The position numbers were made by a program, and so were the translations under genes. This document shows, in pieces, positions 1 through 7,486 of a DNA stretch of 21,117 nt (position 1 is the first letter of the stretch; each line of letters starts with the position of its first letter). This stretch comes from a virus: positions 1 to 21,117 of the IMG/VR virus record IMGVR_UViG_3300005602_000037. One strand, given 5' to 3'. The notes under the pieces are model-generated. The model saw only the letters and a program-made list of their open reading frames with translations, was not told where the DNA came from and searched no databases.

Positions 1-428
1 AGACACACGTCTCCGGACGACGTGCCTGTCAGAGACAGGCTAGGGATTGTCGTGATCCCTCCGGTCGCTGAAAAGTTGCCTCGAACCCCGGCACTTGCGG
101 GAAGTTCGACGATCGATACGGTGCCGGTATTCGATCCCGTGACCAGGGTCGTCGTGATGGTATTCGCGCCGCCGAGACAGTCGAATAGCAGAAATAGATA
201 AAGCGAGTCTCCGCGGGTACCCACGCTCCCGAGCGAGAATGCGGTGGCTGCTGACCAGTTATTTCCAGCGGAATCTGTATTCGTTACGGTGCCGAGTCCG
301 CCAAATACGCCATTCGTGAACAAGCACACGGCAAGCGTATTGCCTGGCGTATTCGGCGAGCCAAAGGCAATTACGGCGGGCGAGCCAAACGAAGTCCCGC
401 TCGCCGATTGAATCGCCGGATCGGCCAC
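1..428 (-). CDS. Beta-rich putative tail fibre or adhesin protein, cut by the left window edge
   Basis: An open frame starts at GTG 428 and runs off the left edge after about 142 codons, so the C-terminus is missing. A good Shine-Dalgarno (GAGGGG, 7 bases from the GTG) supports this start. The visible part is rich in Gly, Thr, Ser and Asn and has a TNTDSAGNNW motif near residue 50, then SLYLFLLFDCLGGANTITTT and IVELPASAG. This order resembles a beta-sandwich module I associate with phage fibre and bacterial surface proteins (DxAGNxY, then a GGANTVTVT strand pair). No enzyme motif is visible. It follows the tail genes, so a virion surface or receptor-contact role is inferred. Codons are visibly less GC-biased than in the head genes, which hints at separate acquisition. 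The module assignment is from memory of the pattern and is moderate at best. Confidence 0.65.
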   Translation of the reverse strand, partial: MADPAIQSASGTSFGSPAVIAFGSPNTPGNTLAVCLFTNGVFGGLGTVTNTDSAGNNWSAATAFSLGSVGTRGDSLYLFLLFDCLGGANTITTTLVTGSNTGTVSIVELPASAGVRGNFSATGGITTIPSLSLTGTSSGDVC

Positions 429-485
429 AGCTTAGCCCCTCAGGCCGCCGCGCAGACCCGCGAGGCTCATCTCGCCGTTACTCCG

Positions 486-1316
486 TCACAGCGTGACGGT
501 AACGGTGTTCTGAAGCGTGTCCCCGCTCACGAGAGTCGGAGGCGAAGGCTCGGCGCTCTCGAACGGAAACACCCCGCCGAACGGCGACGCCGCGCTGTAC
601 GTCGCGCCGCCCGAGATCCCCTCGTTGTTGATCGTCGAGGTCCCCGTCGCGGTCCACGTGTGGATCAGCGTATATGTCGATGCCGCGGCCGTATGCGCGT
701 AAGTACCTACGGCCCGCGAGAATCCGTTCGTCGTGAGCTCGGCACCTTGTGTCCCAAGAGACTGATCCGACGTCGCCGGCGTGAACGTCGACGCTGAGAG
801 ACACATCCACTCGGCGGGTGCCTGGCCAGGAACGACGACGTAGCTCGCCGTGCCGTTCGGGGTCGTCCCCGCCGCCCCGGTCGTGCTCGTCGGGTCGTAC
901 CACTGGTCGACCGTGAGCGCCGTCCCGGTGTTCGACAGGATCCGGCCGTAGACCTTCGAGCCGGTGCCTGCGGAGTTCGGCCCCGCGACGACGATGGAGC
1001 CCGCTAGCCCCTGTCCCGCCGTCGGGAAGGTGGCTCCGGAGTTCGTGAGGCTCGTCGAGGTCGTCGACGTCGCCGCGCCCTGAGCGGACGCGTAGGCCCC
1101 GCTTGCGCCGGCGGCCATCGCCTTCGCGAGCCAGTCGTAGCCGTTCGTGTACCCGCTCGCCGTCGTCGTGAGCAGGTTCCCGTGCCACGTGCCGCGGTCC
1201 TCGGTACCGTCCGATCGACCGACAGTCGATTGCCAGTTGGAGATCACGCCCGCCGGCGCGGGGGCTGCCGCTTCGAGTGCCGCGACGAGGGCGGCGAGGG
1301 TCGTGTACTTGTTCAC
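486..1316 (-). CDS. Putative tail fibre/baseplate structural protein, 276 aa
   Basis: The GTG start at 1316 overlaps the stop of the 181-residue gene as GTGA, indicating translational coupling. The protein is almost free of charged residues and dominated by Thr, Ser, Gly and Ala. It has a short helical N-terminus (MNKYTTLAALVAALEAAAP), then a WYDPTSTTGAAGTTPNGTA loop around residues 139-157. The C-terminal third contains AELTTNGFSRAVGTYAHTA and ends in GDTLQNTVTVTL. That ending (L/F-x-RA-x-GTYxHTAxxxxYTL ... GDTLQxTxTVTL) is a pattern I recognise from small beta-structured phage virion proteins of uncertain role, often labelled tail fibre-like. Location after the tape measure agrees with a tail tip, baseplate or fibre role. 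Exact function is not established from the sequence. Confidence 0.75.
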   Translation of the reverse strand: MNKYTTLAALVAALEAAAPAPAGVISNWQSTVGRSDGTEDRGTWHGNLLTTTASGYTNGYDWLAKAMAAGASGAYASAQGAATSTTSTSLTNSGATFPTAGQGLAGSIVVAGPNSAGTGSKVYGRILSNTGTALTVDQWYDPTSTTGAAGTTPNGTASYVVVPGQAPAEWMCLSASTFTPATSDQSLGTQGAELTTNGFSRAVGTYAHTAAASTYTLIHTWTATGTSTINNEGISGGATYSAASPFGGVFPFESAEPSPPTLVSGDTLQNTVTVTL

Positions 1317-1858
1317 GAGGTCACCGCCTTCGGCTCGGGGAGCCTAAACTTCGAGTGGAGGTGCCTCACGATCGCCGGACCGTCGGCCGGCTCGAGATAG
1401 GCCTTGACCAGTGGCTCCAGCATCTCCGGAGGCACGATCGGCTCGCCGCTCTTCGCGTGCTTCGCCGTGGTGTAAGGAGCGAGGAAGGCGCGGAATGCCT
1501 TCTCGTCGGCCCCGTCGTCGTGGACCTCGAAGTGCGTCACGAAGCTCGGGTGAGCGTGCTCTGGAAGGACGCGAACCGTGAAGTAATCTTCGATCGCCTC
1601 CTTCCGGCTCACGATCCTCGAGCCGTTCTGCGGGAGAGCGTGATGGAGCACCCGCTGCATGATCTCGTTTTCGGAGATCGCTGCGAACACGTGGGTAGGT
1701 CGCTCCTTACGGGTCACCCGGACGACGTATCCGCCCTTTGCTCCTCGCTTCGCGAGCCCGCTCGCGAGCGCCTCTTCGAACTCCGGCGGCGTCGTGTCGA
1801 AGTCCTCAGGCACCGGCTCATGGTCGTAGTAGCTGTGGACGTGCGCGACGACGTGCAT
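1313..1858 (-). CDS. Unknown phage protein following the tape measure, 181 aa
   Basis: I do not recognise this family. The ATG at 1858 lies 9 bases after the tape-measure stop and the gene ends in a GTGA overlap with the next gene, so it belongs to the same transcription unit. It is a soluble, mixed alpha/beta protein with many histidines (HVVAHVHSYYDHEP at the N-terminus; HAHPSFVTHFEVHDD in the middle) and no signal peptide, membrane segment or clear catalytic motif. In contractile phages the genes just downstream of the tape measure usually encode baseplate or tail-hub parts, so a tail role is inferred from position only. Its high fraction of charged residues sets it apart from the Thr/Ser-rich virion proteins on its left. 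Confidence 0.7.
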   Translation of the reverse strand: MHVVAHVHSYYDHEPVPEDFDTTPPEFEEALASGLAKRGAKGGYVVRVTRKERPTHVFAAISENEIMQRVLHHALPQNGSRIVSRKEAIEDYFTVRVLPEHAHPSFVTHFEVHDDGADEKAFRAFLAPYTTAKHAKSGEPIVPPEMLEPLVKAYLEPADGPAIVRHLHSKFRLPEPKAVTS

Positions 1859-1867
1859 GCTCGGAGG

Positions 1868-3880
1868 CTATCCCGGGACGGCCTGTTTGGGAACACCTGC
1901 CGAATCCATGGCCTCCTCGATCGCCTTCGTGAGGTCGGCGAGGAAGCTCGAGCCCTGGATGGCCGCCACGGTCGCCCCGGGGTCCTTTCCCCCTCCGGAG
2001 ACATTCAGGGTGAGGTTAACGGTCACGGACGCTCGGTCCCCTCCTGAGCCCCCACCAGCCGAGCTCCGGGCAGGGAGGATGCGCTCGCCGGGGGCCACGC
2101 TCGCGAACATCTCCCCCGGGGCAGGGCGCATTACGAGCCCTCCCTCGGCGTGGGCGGGCGCCGTGACCACGCCCTTCCCTCCGCTGGCGCCCGCGACCTC
2201 CCGGACGCCCGTGCCTCCTCCGATCGTCCCCTCACGCTCAGCGCGTGCGCGGCGCTGGTCCCTGAGCGCGTTGGCTTGCGCGTCGAGGTCGGCGTTGACC
2301 TTGTCGTAGCCCTCGGCGTCGACCCGCTTACCCAGCGCTGTCGCCGAGAAGCCTTGGATGCTCTGCCATGCCTTATAGGCCTCCACTGCTTTCTCGAGGG
2401 CGTTTGCCGTCACGAGGATCGCAGTCCCAAGCGCGACCCACGGGGCCGCGGCCGCCGCGACTGTGATGGTCATCGCGGCGAGGTATCCGACACCGATAGC
2501 CAGCGCGACCGAGAGGACGTCGAGCGCGACCTTGACCTCGGCCATGACCGTCGCCCAATTCTTCTTCAGCCACGTCGCGGCAAGGATGAACTGCGTGGTC
2601 ATCTTCGTGACCCACAGGATCACTTCGCGGATCGCCGTGACGAGCGGAGGGGTCGCGGAGGCCGCGGCCCCGAAGAGCACCGTCGAGAGCGCGGTCACAA
2701 CCTGCTTGAGCGTGTAGCCGCTCGTCGTCGTCGTCGAGAAGACCTCTTCGATCTTCGATAGGCCTTTGAGGAAGGTTTCGAGGGGGCCCATCGCCCCCCG
2801 CATGAGGGACGTTAGATCGTCGCGGAAGCGCTGCGCGATCGCGTCCGCGGAGATGAGCTTCGCCGCGAGGACGTCACCGTATGCCGCGCCGGCAGCCGTC
2901 GTGAGAGCCTGGATCCCCTTGTTGATCTCGACAGTGTGCTGGACGAGCATCGTCCTGGCCTTGGCGATCGAGATGTTCTCTTGCTTCGCTAGTGCCGCTG
3001 CAACTTGATCGAACTTGATGCCCGTGCCCGCGAGCTCGCCCGCGCTGAAGTTCCGGCCGGGCGCGATCCCGAAGCGGCCGACGTCCTTCCCTCTCGAGAC
3101 AAGCGCCTCGATCTTGCTCGAGGCTTCCTTGCCCGCCGCGGCCGTCGCGCTTCCGAGAAGCGTAACCGTGTCGAGGATGCCTTGCCCTGACACGCGCGTG
3201 TTGTCGAAGGAGGTCCGCACGGTGCGGTACATCTCCGAAAGCGCCTCGGTCGCGAGAGGGACCTTCCGCCGGAGTAGATCGATCTGATCCCCCATACGTT
3301 CCGAGTCTTCGCGCGAGCCCGCGATCGCTTGGCGAGCGAGCGTCATGTCACGCGCGACGTTCCCGGCCTCGAACGCCCACTTCGCCAGGCTCACCGCGCC
3401 GTAGACCGCCGCAACGCTGACCGCGGCGAGCGCTGCGGCGAGCGCGAGGGCGCCCGCGACGGCCCCGGCCTGGGCGATCTTGGCCACGTCGAGGTCCGAG
3501 GAAAACTCTTTGATCGCAAATCGGGTTTCACGTGACACCCCGAAGAGGCGAAGGAGGTGCGTGTCGAGACCCGACTCGGAGGCCTCGCGCTCCTTTCCCG
3601 CGAGTTCGCGGAGGCTCGAGCCTCGCTTGACGATCTCGAGGTTCGCGGCCGAGAGAGCCGAGCGCTGCGCGTCGAGCTGCGCCTTGAGCGCACCTTGCGC
3701 GGTCTTGACCTCGTCCGAGTTGCCTCGAAGGAGACGGAGCGAGCTCGACGCCGTCCGGATCGACTCTTGCGCCTTGTCGGCCTGAGCCTTCAGGTCCTTC
3801 AGCGAGACGGCGGCGCCGGCGACGTCGGCGCCTCCCTGGACCTTCAGGTCGACGTCAAAACTCGCCTGGTCGTCAGACAT
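1868..3880 (-). CDS. Tail tape measure protein, 670 aa
   Basis: The longest gene in the window lies directly after the frameshifted tail chaperone, the usual place for the tape measure. The protein has a coiled-coil N-terminus (about residues 22-100, with Lys/Gln/Ala heptad-like stretches), a hydrophobic segment around 130-170 (ALALAAALAAVSVAAVYGAV) and further Ala-rich hydrophobic segments around 410-520. The C-terminus carries AEGGLVMRPAPGEMFASVAP and GERILPARSS, a motif common near the end of tape measures. It sets tail length inside the tube and probably inserts in the host envelope on ejection. At 670 residues, with roughly 1.5 angstrom per residue for an extended helix, it would suit a tail near 100 nm (inference). 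The ATG at 3880 is 9 bases after the preceding stop. Confidence 0.9.
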   Translation of the reverse strand: MSDDQASFDVDLKVQGGADVAGAAVSLKDLKAQADKAQESIRTASSSLRLLRGNSDEVKTAQGALKAQLDAQRSALSAANLEIVKRGSSLRELAGKEREASESGLDTHLLRLFGVSRETRFAIKEFSSDLDVAKIAQAGAVAGALALAAALAAVSVAAVYGAVSLAKWAFEAGNVARDMTLARQAIAGSREDSERMGDQIDLLRRKVPLATEALSEMYRTVRTSFDNTRVSGQGILDTVTLLGSATAAAGKEASSKIEALVSRGKDVGRFGIAPGRNFSAGELAGTGIKFDQVAAALAKQENISIAKARTMLVQHTVEINKGIQALTTAAGAAYGDVLAAKLISADAIAQRFRDDLTSLMRGAMGPLETFLKGLSKIEEVFSTTTTSGYTLKQVVTALSTVLFGAAASATPPLVTAIREVILWVTKMTTQFILAATWLKKNWATVMAEVKVALDVLSVALAIGVGYLAAMTITVAAAAAPWVALGTAILVTANALEKAVEAYKAWQSIQGFSATALGKRVDAEGYDKVNADLDAQANALRDQRRARAEREGTIGGGTGVREVAGASGGKGVVTAPAHAEGGLVMRPAPGEMFASVAPGERILPARSSAGGGSGGDRASVTVNLTLNVSGGGKDPGATVAAIQGSSFLADLTKAIEEAMDSAGVPKQAVPG

Positions 3881-3889
3881 GGCTCAAGC

Positions 3890-4473
3890 CTATTGGCTCA
3901 CGAGCCAACGCGCGACAAGGAAGGCGCCCACGATTCCCATGTCGATCGCCTCCGGGTCCTCGGGACGGCCCCGAAAGAGCGCGAGCACCCCCTCCGCTGC
4001 GACCGCTGGCTCCGACTGCGCGCGTCGGATCAGCTCCCTTATTTTCCCGATTCCTCGCCGGCCTTGAAGATGTGTAGGTGGTTCAGCATGTCGATTCCGG
4101 CCGTGGCAACCGCCTCGCATCCGGGCATGGCGTCCGTGCCCTTGCACCACGTCCGGAAGATCTCCGGGGTTGGGTGCAGGAGGCTCGGCACGACGGTATT
4201 GATGATCGCGTCGAGGTTCGGAGCCTCGGTCGGTTTGAGACCGAGGAGGTGCTTCGTCCACGCCGCCCAGACCATGGCGGGCGACCGTTTTACCGCGAGG
4301 ACCCCTTCGCGAGTGTTTGCGATCTCAAAGTGTCGACCACGGATCATGTCGGGCGTAGAGAAGCGGTCCTCGAGCTCGAGGATCAGATCTTCGCGCTCCT
4401 GCTTCTCGGCCTCCGCGGCCTTCTCTCGCGCAGCGCGGCGCGCAAGAAGCTCCTTCCTTTTCTCGTCGTCCAT
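3890..4473 (-). CDS. Tail assembly chaperone long form (GT type), made by -1 ribosomal frameshift
   Basis: The short chaperone frame ends TCG GGA AAA TAA. Slipping back one base on G GGA AAA continues into a second open frame for 50 more codons (IRELIRRAQSEP ... FLVARWLVSQ) and stops at 3890, giving a 194-residue fusion. This matches the known G/GT arrangement of lambda-like and many other tailed phages, in which the long form bridges the tape measure and tube subunits during assembly and is absent from the virion. A 6-bp hairpin follows the slippery site. The extension has no plausible independent start of its own: the open frame before the slip point reads as an Arg/Pro-rich shadow. The coordinates span both frames; the frame changes at about 4042. 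Confidence 0.85.
4011..4029 (-). other. Hairpin downstream of the slippery site, candidate frameshift stimulator
   Basis: TCCGAC and GTCGGA form a perfect 6-bp stem around a 7-base GC-rich loop, beginning 12 bases after the slippery heptamer. The spacing is a little longer than the commonest 5-9 bases. It may act as a stimulatory structure or be part of a larger fold. Confidence 0.45.
4039..4473 (-). CDS. Tail assembly chaperone short form (G type), 144 aa
   Basis: The ATG at 4473 has a strong Shine-Dalgarno (AAAGGAG, 5 bases away). The protein begins with a highly charged helix (MDDEKRKELLARRAAREKAA), followed by a globular helical part with PAMVWAAWTKHLLGLKP. It sits between the tube and tape-measure genes and ends at a canonical slippery heptamer, which together identify it as the zero-frame product of a tail assembly chaperone pair. 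Such proteins coat the tape measure and recruit tube subunits. No sequence family is recognised beyond that; the assignment rests on position, length and frameshift signal. Confidence 0.85.
   Translation of the reverse strand: MDDEKRKELLARRAAREKAAEAEKQEREDLILELEDRFSTPDMIRGRHFEIANTREGVLAVKRSPAMVWAAWTKHLLGLKPTEAPNLDAIINTVVPSLLHPTPEIFRTWCKGTDAMPGCEAVATAGIDMLNHLHIFKAGEESGK
4042..4048 (-). promoter_or_regulatory. Programmed -1 frameshift slippery heptamer G GGA AAA
   Basis: On the minus strand the reading frame is tcG GGA AAA TAA. This fits the X XXY YYZ rule exactly, with the zero-frame stop right behind it. The lambda G/T site (G GGA AAG) differs only in its last base. The slip joins two frames that each make sense, upstream of a tape-measure gene. 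Confidence 0.85.
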
Positions 4474-4505
4474 CGTGTCTCCTTTCGAGCCTCGTTAGCC
4501 CGAGA

Positions 4506-4543
4506 GGGCGCGCGAGGTAAAGGAGGAAAACCCTCGAGCGCCC
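4506..4543 (-). other. Strong intergenic hairpin between tube and chaperone genes
   Basis: In the 88-base gap between the tube stop and the chaperone start, GGGCGCTCGAGG and CCTCGCGCGCCC pair over 12 positions with one mismatch, around a 14-base loop. No T-run follows on either strand, so it is not a classical intrinsic terminator. It could protect or partly attenuate the mRNA, lowering chaperone output relative to tube (inference). Confidence 0.5.
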
Positions 4544-4561
4544 ACTCCGATCGACGAGGGA

Positions 4562-5062
4562 TTACTGCTGCGAGCTGAAGAGGGAGAGGCCGTTGGTGGT
4601 CTCTCCGATGAACATCAACGTGAGATCCTCTTTCGTCTCGTCCTCGTTGTCGATCCCCTCGTCGATCTTGAACTCGACGACGACGCACGGCGTGAACGTG
4701 TAGATGATAACCGGCGCTTGGGTGATGTCGGGTTCTGACGCCGTGATCGTCGTGATGAACTTCGCATCTCCGTAGCTCGACCCGTTCGGTTCGCTCGCGG
4801 CGAGGTTCTCTTTGATCTGCTGGGCCGTCGTCTTCAGGAACGTGAGCACCAGCGCGCCGGGCTCGTAGCCTCCCGCGGTGAAGCCATTGGGCTTCGCGTC
4901 GCGTCGCGAGCTCTTGACGACCTTGCGCGAACGCTTCGCCCCATAGCCCGCCTTAAACCATCCGTCGAAGGGGCCGTTCCCCGCGCCGAAGGAGACGGCC
5001 ACGGACCGCCCGGAAAGGATGGTCTGGTTTGCGAGTCTCGACCTGTCAATTCCCGCTGCCAT
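4562..5062 (-). CDS. Tail tube protein, 166 aa
   Basis: The gene follows the sheath by 45 bases and has ATG 5062 with AAAGG 5 bases upstream. The protein is of normal tube length and beta-rich, with a basic segment GAKRSRKVVKSSRRDAKPNG near residues 41-60, FTAGGYEPGALVLTF at 61-75 and an acidic C-terminal stretch (KIDEGIDNEDETKEDL). Tube proteins stack as hexameric rings inside the sheath and guide DNA. I do not see a signature that names the family, so the call depends on the sheath-tube-chaperone-tape measure order, which is nearly invariant in contractile phages, and on length. Confidence 0.8.
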   Translation of the reverse strand: MAAGIDRSRLANQTILSGRSVAVSFGAGNGPFDGWFKAGYGAKRSRKVVKSSRRDAKPNGFTAGGYEPGALVLTFLKTTAQQIKENLAASEPNGSSYGDAKFITTITASEPDITQAPVIIYTFTPCVVVEFKIDEGIDNEDETKEDLTLMFIGETTNGLSLFSSQQ

Positions 5063-5107
5063 GTTCGCCTTTCTTGCGACAACGCTCGAGGTTGAGTAGG
5101 AGCATGG

Positions 5108-6856
5108 CTAAGCCAACGTCTGGACGGCGTATTCCGAAATTAGGAACCGTTTCACATATCCCAAGTAGGCCACGCGAACCCAGCACGTGATCGTCGCAGG
5201 CCCGTTGCCGAGGTTGATGTCGTTCCTCGAGACGGTGAACTGCGCGCCCGAAACCTGCCCGTTCAGCGCCGCGTCGAGCACGGCTTGCCCGCGCTCTTCC
5301 CATTCCGCCGCCTGCGCTTCGAGAATCAGGCCCGTCTTCGGGTTGCGCTCGTAGCCCGCGGACATCAGGATCGACATCGCGGCGTAGACCTGCCCCGCGC
5401 CAACGTTCAGAACGCGGAGCTGCTGGACGTAGAAGAGCCCGAAGCCGGCGCTCTGGAGAACGTAGGCGCTGGTGACGAACGTCCCCTCGCCAACCGTCGA
5501 CGGCCACGTCCTGAGTGTCGAAAGTCGGATGACCGTCGAGTCGAGCCCGCCCTCCCTGAACTCGTCGTGATAGTTCGGGAGCCCGTTCGGGCCCGTGATG
5601 TTGAAGTTCGTGATCGCGCCGGCGCCCTGCACGAACGCCGGGTCTTGCCCGATCGGTCCAGCCATGACCTTGCAGGCGATCCCGAGCGAGGCATGCTGGC
5701 GCTTGACGACGCCCGACACGCTCGATTTGCAGTCGCCGCCGTCGGTGCCCACGATCATGTTGTTCGAGGCGGCCGACGCGAGGAGCGTCGACATCGCCGC
5801 CTGATACGTCGCGTCGAGCTCGACGGGCTGCGCGTAGTGGAGGCGTGTGTTGACGTAGACGTGCGGGTACTGGCCGAGGAGCGCGAGGCTCTGCACCCAC
5901 GCGTCAATCTGCGAGACGAAACTCGGAGTGATGCCTCCGGTGAGGTCGTCGATGAGCACCGCTTCGTACTGGAACGCTGACGCCTTCAGCGCGGCGAGCG
6001 CGCTTATGAGGTCGCTCGACTGCATCGCCGGGCCCGAGACCACAGCCGTGATGATGTCGCCCGTGTTGATCGTCTGAGCCGTCGTAAAGTTCACCGTGAC
6101 GCCCGTCGACGCGCCGGTCACGGGAACGACGAGCGTCGTCGAGAGTGCAGTCCCGAGCGCGATGTCGGGCCCAAAGGACTGGCCGAAGTCGAGAGACGGC
6201 GAGAGGATAATCCCCGTCGTCCCGAACGTGCCTCCGTTCTTGCACACGAGCTCGACGAGGTAGGAGTCGACAGCCGCGCTCGCCGAGATGGTCGGCACGG
6301 CCGTGCCCGTCGAGGCGCCACCCGTAGAGCTGTTGAGCGTCGCGCCCGTCCACGTCGCCGTTGCCGAGCTCGCGGTGTAGCTGCCCGAGCCCGTGACCGG
6401 GATCGTGAAGTGCGTCGAGTCGACGACCGTCACGGGATACGTCCCGTTGATGGCCGTATCGCCCGTCGCTCCCGCGATCGTGACGATGTATCCGGTCGCG
6501 AAGCCGTGCGCTGCGCTCGTCGTGAGCTCCGCGGGAGGCCCGACGCTCGCCACGGCAAGGATCGTCGCCGGGGTGACCGCACCTACCGAGACCGAGCCCG
6601 AGGTCGTCGTCGTCGGCAGCACCGCGACGACTTGGTTCTCGGTGACCGTGATCGCGTAGGTCACGAGCTCGAGGAGGCGCCCCTCGACGAGGTCGGTCGT
6701 CGCGATCCCCGTGTCAGAAAAGACCGTGGCGACGTTCGGAGGGATGAGCGCGGCGCCCGAGCAACTTGCGATGATCGCGAGGACCCCGAGCTGTCCGGGA
6801 GCACCTTGCGCTTGGCTTGCCGCTAATTTGTTGACGGTCGTCGACGGAGCGGACAT
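5108..6856 (-). CDS. Contractile tail sheath protein (DUF2586-like) with an FCCH-like insert, 582 aa
   Basis: The start ATG 6856 shares its A with the HNH stop (TGATG), and GAGAGG precedes it. An upstream in-frame ATG is ignored because it lies inside the HNH gene. The N-terminus (MSAPSTTVNKLAASQAQGAP, then GQLGVLAIIASCSG) and the central part (QYEAVLIDDLTGGITPSFVSQIDAWVQSLALLGQYPHVYVNTR) fit the DUF2586 class of sheath-like proteins. The C-terminal NDINLGNGPATITCWVRVAY-LGYVKRFL region fits the sheath core. Residues about 98-171 form a separate beta module (LTTSAAHGFATGYIVTIAGA, NGTYPVTVVDSTHFTIPV) that resembles the E1 FCCH-type domain found in many phage tail proteins. The product forms the contracting outer tail cylinder. 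Confidence 0.85.
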   Translation of the reverse strand: MSAPSTTVNKLAASQAQGAPGQLGVLAIIASCSGAALIPPNVATVFSDTGIATTDLVEGRLLELVTYAITVTENQVVAVLPTTTTSGSVSVGAVTPATILAVASVGPPAELTTSAAHGFATGYIVTIAGATGDTAINGTYPVTVVDSTHFTIPVTGSGSYTASSATATWTGATLNSSTGGASTGTAVPTISASAAVDSYLVELVCKNGGTFGTTGIILSPSLDFGQSFGPDIALGTALSTTLVVPVTGASTGVTVNFTTAQTINTGDIITAVVSGPAMQSSDLISALAALKASAFQYEAVLIDDLTGGITPSFVSQIDAWVQSLALLGQYPHVYVNTRLHYAQPVELDATYQAAMSTLLASAASNNMIVGTDGGDCKSSVSGVVKRQHASLGIACKVMAGPIGQDPAFVQGAGAITNFNITGPNGLPNYHDEFREGGLDSTVIRLSTLRTWPSTVGEGTFVTSAYVLQSAGFGLFYVQQLRVLNVGAGQVYAAMSILMSAGYERNPKTGLILEAQAAEWEERGQAVLDAALNGQVSGAQFTVSRNDINLGNGPATITCWVRVAYLGYVKRFLISEYAVQTLA

Positions 6857-7470
6857 CAGTTCCTCTCGCTTTCCGCCGCACGGCGGCACTTGTTGTGCTC
6901 CCAAGCCTTGATCGCATTGCAGTTCGCGCAAAGCAGTTGGTATCGACCTTTAGTGTCGGCCAGGACCCGGACGAAGAGGCTCATTATCCCCGCTCGCTTA
7001 ATCCTCTTGCCCGTCGCGCGGCTCCGATTCCTCTCCATGGCTCCGTCGTTGTTCACGTGATCGATGTGGAGGCATCGAATATCGGTGCTCCCCCCGGGAG
7101 TGCTGCACGTGGGGCTAACGCAACGACCACCCAGCTTTGCGAAGACCAGATCTTTCGCGCGCGCGCTTCGCGAGCGACATCTCTCCGCATTCGCGGCAGG
7201 ATGCTCTCGATACCAAGCCTCCGACGCCTCACGGGTACACGCGAGGCACCAAGATTGAAGCCCGTTCCTCTTTCGCGTGTCCGTTCGGAATTCATTCCGA
7301 CCCTTGGCCTGCCTGCACTTCGTACAAGTAGCCTCGCTTGGCTCCGACCTCGAATAGGTGACGGATCCTCCTTTGCGGCCGACGATCTTCGCCTCCTCAG
7401 ATGTCCACCGATGCCCCCCATGATCATGAAGCGACCGGGGTAGCTCTGGGGCGAGGTTGATGAGCATCAT
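6856..7470 (-). CDS. Free-standing HNH endonuclease, 204 aa
   Basis: A zinc-ribbon-like N-terminal part (CTKCRQAKGRNEF near residues 49-61 and WCLAC near 74-78) is followed by an HNH core: CLHIDHVNNDG (about 132-142) and YQLLCANCNAIKAWEH (about 177-192), with CVSPTC upstream as additional metal ligands. This layout is typical of phage HNH homing endonucleases that cut DNA and spread between genomes. The gene sits between two morphogenesis genes, 16 bases after the tail terminator-like gene and overlapping the sheath start by one base. Its Shine-Dalgarno is poor, and codon use is less GC-rich than in the neighbours, suggesting a later insertion. ATGATG at 7470 is the first start after the previous stop; a slightly later start is possible. 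Confidence 0.88.
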   Translation of the reverse strand: MMLINLAPELPRSLHDHGGHRWTSEEAKIVGRKGGSVTYSRSEPSEATCTKCRQAKGRNEFRTDTRKRNGLQSWCLACTREASEAWYREHPAANAERCRSRSARAKDLVFAKLGGRCVSPTCSTPGGSTDIRCLHIDHVNNDGAMERNRSRATGKRIKRAGIMSLFVRVLADTKGRYQLLCANCNAIKAWEHNKCRRAAESERN

Positions 7471-7486
7471 CGCAGGGGGCGGCGCC

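Noticed and set aside
433-471. A 12-codon ORF (ATG to TAA) between the two leftmost genes
   Set aside because: Too short and without a distinct ribosome site; probably chance in the leader of the edge gene.
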